From: Thiotrichaceae bacterium
GTDB taxonomy: Bacteria > Pseudomonadota > Gammaproteobacteria > Thiotrichales > Thiotrichaceae
DNA: 12,576 nucleotides
NCBI GenBank assembly: GCA_027008665.1
Contig: JALVEA010000144.1
Span: forward strand, 1 to 12,576
Direction: 5' to 3'
Both the position numbers and the translations under genes were made by a program. Shown here one piece after another: positions 7,396 through 12,576 of the stretch. The notes beneath the pieces were generated by a model. That model had not been told where the DNA came from, made no database searches, and worked only from the letters and a program-made list of their open reading frames with translations. The first letter of the stretch is position 1. The number at the start of each line of letters is the position of its first letter.

Positions 7396-7594
7396 TAATA
7401 CATGAATCCGTCCTAAACACCGCTTGATAATAGGAGAGCGACTATTAACTAACAATAGCCCTAAATCAATATAACCTACTAATTAAGTCGGATATCCTTG
7501 TGTTCTTGATCAAAGATAGCATTATCTAAGGGCTAAGCCATGCATCCTCAAGGGCTATAAACAAAAAAGTTAAAATAACAAGTTAAAAATAGGT

Positions 7595-7600
7595 TATAAT
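7595..7600 (+). promoter_or_regulatory. TATAAT -10 element upstream of the beta-propeller lipoprotein gene
   Basis: This is a consensus TATAAT 38 bp before the ATG at 7639. The -35 position has no good hexamer. Instead, two copies of AAGTTAAAA (7567-7575 and 7580-7588) sit just upstream, as might be expected for an activator-dependent or AT-tract-assisted promoter. Confidence 0.5.
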
Positions 7601-7638
7601 AAGGTATTACTGGCGGGCTTATTGATCAGGGACAAACA

Positions 7639-9621
7639 ATGAATAAAAAAATTATAATTTCTATTCTTTCTTCAATATTAATACTTAACGCCTGTGGGGG
7701 CGGGGACAATAGTGATTCCGAAAAACAGGATTCCACTGCAAAAAACTATTACCAATTGCGTAACGCAAACAATAATGAAGCACTTGAAGCAAGCATTAAA
7801 AAATTGATGCTAGAAACCTATGGCAAAATTACCCCTATTATTATGTACGTTGACGCTGCTGCGTCCATTAAATCATCAGATGCTCCCAATTATTCCACAA
7901 CCAATACGCAAGAAGATACCGTAGATGAGGCGGATCGTTTAAAAAATAACGGCTCTTATCTCTACGTTGCGTCATCAAGAAAGCCCTCTATTAAAATTTA
8001 TTCCGTTGCCAATAGAGACCCTGAAGTAACGGATATAGTGCAGGTCAATACTAAAAATGATGCCCCCATTTCGGGGCTATATCTTACTGATAATAAACTG
8101 ATTGCTCTTTCAGGAAATAATAATCAGCAGTATTTTTTTAGAGAATGGTTTAATCCACAATTTTGGAGTGATCGCTCTACTCGGCTTGATTTTTTTGAAA
8201 CCGAAAATGGAAAACTTGCTAATAGCTATAATATCGAGCTTGATGGACAACTTATTAGTAGTCGTAGAATCGGCTCTACCCTCTATCTCGCCACACGTCA
8301 TACACCCACACTCAATGGACTGATTTTATACCCAGAAAATGAACAACAAGTTGCCACCAATAGAGCCTTAATTGGAGCTGCAACACTGTCAGATTTTTTA
8401 CCTGATTACAGTATCAATGGGATTAATAAAGGTGATATTTTGAGCGCATCCAATTGTTTCACCAATGAATACCCTGATAACTCAAACTCTCAAGTTAGTA
8501 TTATTAATGTAGTTGCCATTGATATTAATAACAATAATGCAAAACCCACTGGAACTTGCTTTGTTGGTAATACCGAGGCACTTTATGTCTCTAGTAAATC
8601 ACTTTATCTTGCCACCACTCAAACACATTACCAAAGTGGAAACAACCTCGTTATTTATCAATCAACAGTAAACACAGATATTCATAAATTTTCTTTAAAG
8701 CAAGGAGAGATTAGCTACAAAGGCTCGGCACAAATAGCAGGACATTTAGGCTGGAAACAAGAATTAAAATCCTTCCGTATGGGCGAATTTGGCAAAAATC
8801 AGGACGTATTAGGTGTAATTACCTACACAGGGGATCAAGAAAGCACCCTCACCTCTCCTGCAAGACTCTTTACCTTAAAAGAAGATGAAACGAAGGCTAA
8901 TAGCCTAAAAATATTAGCGCAACTCCCGAATGAAAAGCATCCTGAAGCATTAGGTAAAGCAGGAGAACAAATCTATGCCACCCGTTTCTTAGGAGATAAA
9001 GCGTATTTAGTCACCTTTAGAACTACCGACCCACTCTATATCTTAGATATATCAGACCCTACTGATCCTTTTATTGCAGGTGAATTAAAAATAAATGGTT
9101 ATTCCGACTATCTACATCCAGTTAGTGAAAATTTTGTATTAGGTATAGGAAAAGATGCAATACCTGCCAGTACAGAAACAGGTGATCCTAGAGGAGCTTG
9201 GTATCAAGGGGTAAAACTATCATTAATTGATGTTAGCGACCCCGCCAATCCCTATGAACGCAATCAACTTATTATTGGCAAACGAGGCAGTAACAGCGCC
9301 GTTTCCAATACTCACCACGCCCTTACCTCCTTATTACAAACTAATGGCGATATGCGTATTGCGCTACCCATTAGCGTACATGCTAATGAAACCTTCTCAG
9401 AAAATGAAACCGCCAGTACCTATCACCAATGGCAATACGATGCCTTATTCCGCTATGACATCAACACTGTAACAGGCGAATTATACCCACTTGAAAATAT
9501 TAAAATAACAGAGAAACCTATCAATAATTATGCCACAGAATGGCAAAATGATCGTTCCGCCATTATTGGTGATAAAGTCTACTACTTACACGGTGATACA
9601 CTTTATTCACGAGATTGGTAA
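7639..9621 (+). CDS. Beta-propeller lipoprotein (Beta_propel, PF09826-type)
   Basis: The product has 660 residues. The N-terminus is a lipoprotein signal: basic MNKK, hydrophobic core, lipobox LNA/Cys19, then GGGDNSDS. The mature protein is therefore lipid-anchored in the envelope, with no Asp at +2 that would suggest inner-membrane retention. TNTQEDTVDEADRLKNNGSYLYVAS (about 88-112) is the hallmark opening of the secreted beta-propeller family, followed by repeated blade-like stretches such as SIKIYSVANRDPEV and LYILDISDPTDPFIAG. The molecular function of this family is unknown; a binding or scaffold role is a guess. AGGGA lies 7 nt before the ATG. Residues from ~419 to the end closely match the truncated gene at the left edge, so the two are paralogues in the same orientation, 6.8 kb apart. 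A 42-nt hairpin follows the stop. Confidence 0.92.
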   Translation: MNKKIIISILSSILILNACGGGDNSDSEKQDSTAKNYYQLRNANNNEALEASIKKLMLETYGKITPIIMYVDAAASIKSSDAPNYSTTNTQEDTVDEADRLKNNGSYLYVASSRKPSIKIYSVANRDPEVTDIVQVNTKNDAPISGLYLTDNKLIALSGNNNQQYFFREWFNPQFWSDRSTRLDFFETENGKLANSYNIELDGQLISSRRIGSTLYLATRHTPTLNGLILYPENEQQVATNRALIGAATLSDFLPDYSINGINKGDILSASNCFTNEYPDNSNSQVSIINVVAIDINNNNAKPTGTCFVGNTEALYVSSKSLYLATTQTHYQSGNNLVIYQSTVNTDIHKFSLKQGEISYKGSAQIAGHLGWKQELKSFRMGEFGKNQDVLGVITYTGDQESTLTSPARLFTLKEDETKANSLKILAQLPNEKHPEALGKAGEQIYATRFLGDKAYLVTFRTTDPLYILDISDPTDPFIAGELKINGYSDYLHPVSENFVLGIGKDAIPASTETGDPRGAWYQGVKLSLIDVSDPANPYERNQLIIGKRGSNSAVSNTHHALTSLLQTNGDMRIALPISVHANETFSENETASTYHQWQYDALFRYDINTVTGELYPLENIKITEKPINNYATEWQNDRSAIIGDKVYYLHGDTLYSRDW

Positions 9622-9628
9622 AACTCAA

Positions 9629-9670
9629 GAGGAATCCTAGGCTTGGATTGGATTCCAATTTAGGCTCCTC
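9629..9670 (+). terminator. Imperfect hairpin after the lipoprotein gene, possible terminator
   Basis: Three paired blocks nest in order: GAGGA (9629-9633) with TCCTC (9666-9670), CCTA (9636-9639) with TAGG (9661-9664), and TTGGA (9643-9647) with TCCAA (9654-9658), separated by 1-3 nt internal loops. An alternative stem GGAATCC/GGATTCC (9631-9637 and 9650-9656) is also possible. It begins 8 bp after the stop codon. There is no immediate T-run; a TTTT comes only about 8 nt later, so termination is unproven. Confidence 0.4.
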
Positions 9671-10086
9671 CGTAATTTTCGTGGGAGAGCTTTCATTTAA
9701 AGCACTTATATACTTGAATATTAAGTAATATTCGCTGAAACAGATAATCCAACCTGAAAATCCCATAACAGAGATATTTACGGTTGCTTTTTACAATGAT
9801 CGCATTGGTGGCGCGAGAGTTTAACGAGAATATAAACAGGACTGCCAAGAAGAGAAAGATGACGCAATCGCAACGGATGATCGTAACCATTAAGGCTTCC
9901 TTATTCCCCCGTCGCAACGATAACAATAACGCAGAATATCGAAAAATAAAACAGGATAGACACAACCGTTTATCTAGTTTTTTATCAGAAACGCCAATAC
10001 TGCCCACTAATAATTTTTATAAAAATTAGCAACTTATAAAGTATCAAGTAATAAAAAATGATTAATTATTATACATATCAAGCTAG

Positions 10087-10092
10087 TATAAT
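10087..10092 (+). promoter_or_regulatory. TATAAT -10 element upstream of the large repeat-protein gene
   Basis: A consensus TATAAT in very AT-rich DNA, with only a poor -35 (AATTAT) 17 bp upstream. A start near 10099 would give a leader of about 135 nt that contains the two hairpins listed next. The AT background makes a chance match possible. Confidence 0.4.
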
Positions 10093-10122
10093 TATTTGCT
10101 CCATGATAATCTGATGTTATTC

Positions 10123-10150
10123 AATCCATCCATGGCTTGGCATGGGGATT
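10123..10150 (+). other. Leader hairpin 1 upstream of the repeat-protein gene
   Basis: AATCC-AT-CCATG (10123-10134) pairs with CATGGGGATT (10141-10150), giving ten base pairs with a 2-nt bulge and loop GCTTGG-like. It lies in the putative 5' leader. Confidence 0.5.
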
Positions 10151-10187
10151 TGTGGCTGATTTTATCAAAAAAAATCTAAATACAATG

Positions 10188-10211
10188 AAAAAGAGATAAA
10201 TAACTCTTTTT
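10188..10211 (+). other. Leader hairpin 2, just before the ribosome binding site
   Basis: AAAAAGAG (10188-10195) and CTCTTTTT (10204-10211) form a perfect 8-bp, AU-rich stem with an 8-nt loop. It ends about 11 nt before the GGGGA Shine-Dalgarno. The arm ending in five Ts makes it resemble a weak attenuator. Confidence 0.45.
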
Positions 10212-10234
10212 ATCAGCAGTCTGGGGATTAAAAA

Positions 10235-12576
10235 ATGCAAAATAATAAATTAACTGCATGCATTGGGGTGCTTGCTGTTTTTTCCTTACAATTATCAGGC
10301 AATGCTCTTATGGCAAGGTCTTTAGATGCGATTCGTGTTGGTGGGGATGTTTTTCTTTATGGGGATAATATAGAAGTAGGCATTGCCGCAAATGGTGCTT
10401 TTGGTACTGGTCAATTATCCGATAGAGGAATCAAGAAGGGAAAGAAACTTGGTTATATTTCTGATCCATCAAAGAAGAAATTTGCTAATGGCTATCATGG
10501 AGATTTTTTTCTTCCAGGGATTCAAGAAGAAGGTTGGGCTATTAATCTTAATAAGAAAAACTATAATAACCGTCCCCAACACACTGAAATAAAGGGTGAT
10601 TTTATAAGTAAAGAGGTCTTAAGCTCTACTGCAATGGCTGTTTGGCAAGGTGAAATTAATGGGTTGGAAATCACCCAAACTTTTCGTATTTATAAGGCAG
10701 GTCTTGCTATTATTATTGATATTAGTTTGCAAAATACAACATCAAGTTTAATGGAAGATGTTTATTATATGCGTACTGTTGATCCTGATAATAATGCAGA
10801 GCAAAATAATCCAATACTAGATTCTAGTTATATAACGACTAATACCATCATACGACAAGGAAGTGTTAATGGTGGTGCAGCTGTTGTTGCTACACAAGGC
10901 GTTATTTTTGGAGCCTACAACAAAGTAACAAGAGAAAAGCCTTCTACTCTCGGTCTTTGCGGACATGGGGCTAATTCACGTGTTGCCCATGGAGGTCCAG
11001 ACTCTGAGGATGCTGATTATTATAGGCAACCCGAGAAGGTTTACAATAGTGCACAAATGGCTGGTTATAGTAAAACAGAAGATGCACCAATTGCCATTGC
11101 TTTTAAATTTGATAAAATATTTCCAGGAGAAACCGTTAAGTTTAGAGCAGGCTATCAATTAGCTGATATAACACCCCCTAAGATTGATATTGACGAGAAT
11201 AATAGCTCTGAAGGACTTGGGAATACGTTTTTACAAGTTTATAAGTTAGGCGATGTCGCAACAAAAATTACCGATGTCGATACATCCATTACGGGCTTGG
11301 ATGAGGATGCTTTGGTCGGGGCGAGTATAAAAATAAGCAATGCACATGAGGGTGATCAAATTGCAATAACAGGACTTCTTCCTGATGGTATTAGCACTGA
11401 TACAAAAGAGAAAAATAGTGATAGTGAAATCTATCTAACAGGGTCTGCGACTAAAAGTGCTTATATAAAAGCTCTACAACAAATAACCTTTATTAATCAT
11501 AATACAACGGCCAATACCGAAACCCGCCATATATCAATCATGGTGCTAGATAGTAACTACACCGCAAGTACTGCGGCGGAGTCTATTTTAGAGATTGTAG
11601 CTCCTGTTACTCTTAATAATGATGCGGTTACTGATGATAATATCATTAATGCCAATGAGGAAAATAATGTTCTTTTATCAGGAACGGCGGCTCCTAATCT
11701 TCCTATTAAAATTATTTTTACGGATAAAAACGGGAAGAAAGTAGGTAAAACCGTCACGAGTGACGAAAATGGAATCTGGACATTAGCAAATAATACGCTT
11801 GATATAAGCGCACTTGCTGATGGTGAAATAAACGTAAAGATCAGTAGTACCGATGCTAATGGCAATCAATCTTTTTATGAAAAAGAGACGCAAAAAGATA
11901 GCACCGTATTGCTAGAAATCATAACACCTAAAGAAGGGGAAATAGCGAGTAGTACTAGTCCTGTTATTACAGGAGAAAGTGATCCTAATGCAACTATTAC
12001 GCTTTTATTAGATGGAAATATTTATATCACCACCGCTAATGATTCGGGGCAGTGGAGTTATACTTTACCCGAACAGGCACTCGGTGCGAGTATAACGCTT
12101 TCCATTGACGCTAATGATGCTGCTAATAATACAACCAGCAAAGAGATAACGTTGACAATCCCCTCTATTCCGCTTGAAATAACAGAGGTCGAATTATCAA
12201 CAACGCCCATTTTTACAGGAACCAGTACACCCAAGACTGAAATTACAGTGACCATACCAACAGCAGACGGAGGCTCTGAAAGTTGCACTACAACAACAGA
12301 TACAACGGGCAACTGGTCTTGTCAATTAGCAACACTTCCATCAGGTGGCCCTTATACTGCTAGCATCAAAACAGAAGATGATCAGGGACATTCCACCACT
12401 AAAACCTATGAGGTTACTATTCCAGAGCTTCCTCTTGTAATAGAGAATCGTACCGATGATAGCAATATTTCAGATTCATCGCCAATAGTGTCGGGTAGTA
12501 GTAATCCAGACAGTACGATTACCGTTACCGCCATCCCAACAGGAGAAAAATGTATCGCTATTGCCGATGCCTCGGG
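10235..12576 (+). CDS. Large exported surface protein with cadherin-like and Ig-like repeats (3' end outside window)
   Basis: I translated the frame from the ATG at 10235 to the window edge without a stop: 780 codons, incomplete. GGGGA lies about 9 nt before the start. Residues 1-28 form a Sec signal peptide (MQNNK, hydrophobic core, cleavage near LMA/R). Residues ~29-330 are an ectodomain I cannot assign, with motifs GGDVFLYGDNIEVGI, GDFFLPGIQEEGW and YYMRTVDPDNNAE. Residues ~345-450 look like the cadherin-like domain common in long adhesins (ITDVDTSITG, LTGSATKSAYIKALQQITF). From ~453 onward come bacterial Ig-like repeats of ~85-100 residues, each with a pattern like GTAAPNLPIKI / DENGIWTL, GESDPNATITL / DSGQWSY and GTSTPKTEITV / TTGNWSC; a fourth is cut by the edge. 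The role is probably adhesion or biofilm matrix, inferred from the repeats. The anchoring or secretion signal must lie beyond the window. Confidence 0.88.
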   Translation, partial: MQNNKLTACIGVLAVFSLQLSGNALMARSLDAIRVGGDVFLYGDNIEVGIAANGAFGTGQLSDRGIKKGKKLGYISDPSKKKFANGYHGDFFLPGIQEEGWAINLNKKNYNNRPQHTEIKGDFISKEVLSSTAMAVWQGEINGLEITQTFRIYKAGLAIIIDISLQNTTSSLMEDVYYMRTVDPDNNAEQNNPILDSSYITTNTIIRQGSVNGGAAVVATQGVIFGAYNKVTREKPSTLGLCGHGANSRVAHGGPDSEDADYYRQPEKVYNSAQMAGYSKTEDAPIAIAFKFDKIFPGETVKFRAGYQLADITPPKIDIDENNSSEGLGNTFLQVYKLGDVATKITDVDTSITGLDEDALVGASIKISNAHEGDQIAITGLLPDGISTDTKEKNSDSEIYLTGSATKSAYIKALQQITFINHNTTANTETRHISIMVLDSNYTASTAAESILEIVAPVTLNNDAVTDDNIINANEENNVLLSGTAAPNLPIKIIFTDKNGKKVGKTVTSDENGIWTLANNTLDISALADGEINVKISSTDANGNQSFYEKETQKDSTVLLEIITPKEGEIASSTSPVITGESDPNATITLLLDGNIYITTANDSGQWSYTLPEQALGASITLSIDANDAANNTTSKEITLTIPSIPLEITEVELSTTPIFTGTSTPKTEITVTIPTADGGSESCTTTTDTTGNWSCQLATLPSGGPYTASIKTEDDQGHSTTKTYEVTIPELPLVIENRTDDSNISDSSPIVSGSSNPDSTITVTAIPTGEKCIAIADAS

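Larger units (their letters stand above)
9622..10234. other. 613-bp intergenic region without a convincing gene
   Basis: The stretch holds the hairpin after the lipoprotein gene, a middle part (~9780-9960) with open frames on both strands, and an AT-rich promoter-like part before the large repeat protein. The + frame at 9796-10029 has no ribosome binding site and a low-complexity basic product. The minus frame beginning at 9890 is slightly better (see findings) but still unsupported. No RNA gene or mobile-element end was recognised. Confidence 0.6.

Noticed and set aside
7507..7514. TTGATCAA palindrome upstream of the lipoprotein gene, considered as an FNR/CRP-type site
   Set aside because: The four-base spacer needed for an FNR box is missing, and an 8-bp palindrome in AT-rich DNA is expected by chance.
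9784..10029. Plus-strand ORF of 81 codons in the long intergenic region
   Set aside because: It starts at TTG with no ribosome binding site, the product is low-complexity and basic, and it overlaps other open frames on the opposite strand.
11557..12312. Minus-strand ORFs opposite the large repeat protein
   Set aside because: They lie inside a continuous 780-codon plus-strand frame with a clear signal peptide and repeats; their Val/Ser/Leu-rich products are antisense shadows.
1..12576. CRISPR array, tRNA/rRNA, insertion sequence or prophage
   Set aside because: I saw no regularly spaced direct repeats, no cloverleaf or rRNA motifs, and no transposase or integrase motifs on either strand.

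Overview
The window is AT-rich DNA that looks like a gammaproteobacterial chromosome. The evidence is the ApbC/Mrp and 5-formyltetrahydrofolate cyclo-ligase sequences, a type VI secretion (T6SS) Tae4-type amidase, a lipoprotein with a classic lipobox, and Shine-Dalgarno-led genes. The exact taxon cannot be read from the sequence. No rRNA, tRNA, CRISPR array, transposase or integrase is visible.

Layout. (1) 1-823: the C-terminal part of a beta-propeller protein (+), cut by the window edge. (2) 825-4417: a tightly packed leftward block. In transcription order it holds an acyltransferase-3 membrane protein, a PLP enzyme of the ACC deaminase/D-cysteine desulfhydrase family, a Tae4-type peptidoglycan amidase with an added N-terminal linker and beta-rich domain, and a small exported protein that is the best candidate for its immunity protein. 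(3) 4418-4644: a divergent promoter region. (4) 4645-6192: a secreted SGNH-hydrolase protein followed by 5-formyltetrahydrofolate cyclo-ligase (+). (5) 6213-6237: a strong hairpin between convergent genes. (6) 6250-7344: ApbC/Mrp (-). (7) 7639-9621: a full-length beta-propeller lipoprotein (+), a clear paralogue of the gene at the left edge. (8) 9622-10234: a long intergenic stretch with hairpins and a promoter-like -10. (9) 10235 to the window end: the first 780 codons of a large exported protein, with an unassigned N-terminal ectodomain, a cadherin-like domain and a row of bacterial Ig-like repeats. It runs off the right edge.

How it fits together. Most of the window encodes envelope or surface functions: two beta-propeller proteins (one a lipoprotein, the other's N-terminus unseen), a membrane acyltransferase with a detached SGNH partner, an interbacterial amidase toxin with a periplasmic protector, and an adhesin-like repeat protein. 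ApbC and the folate enzyme are housekeeping genes set among them. The points most worth following up are the modular orphan Tae4 effector with an immunity candidate that does not look like Tai4, the AT3/SGNH pair split into divergent genes, and the unassigned N-terminal domain of the repeat protein.
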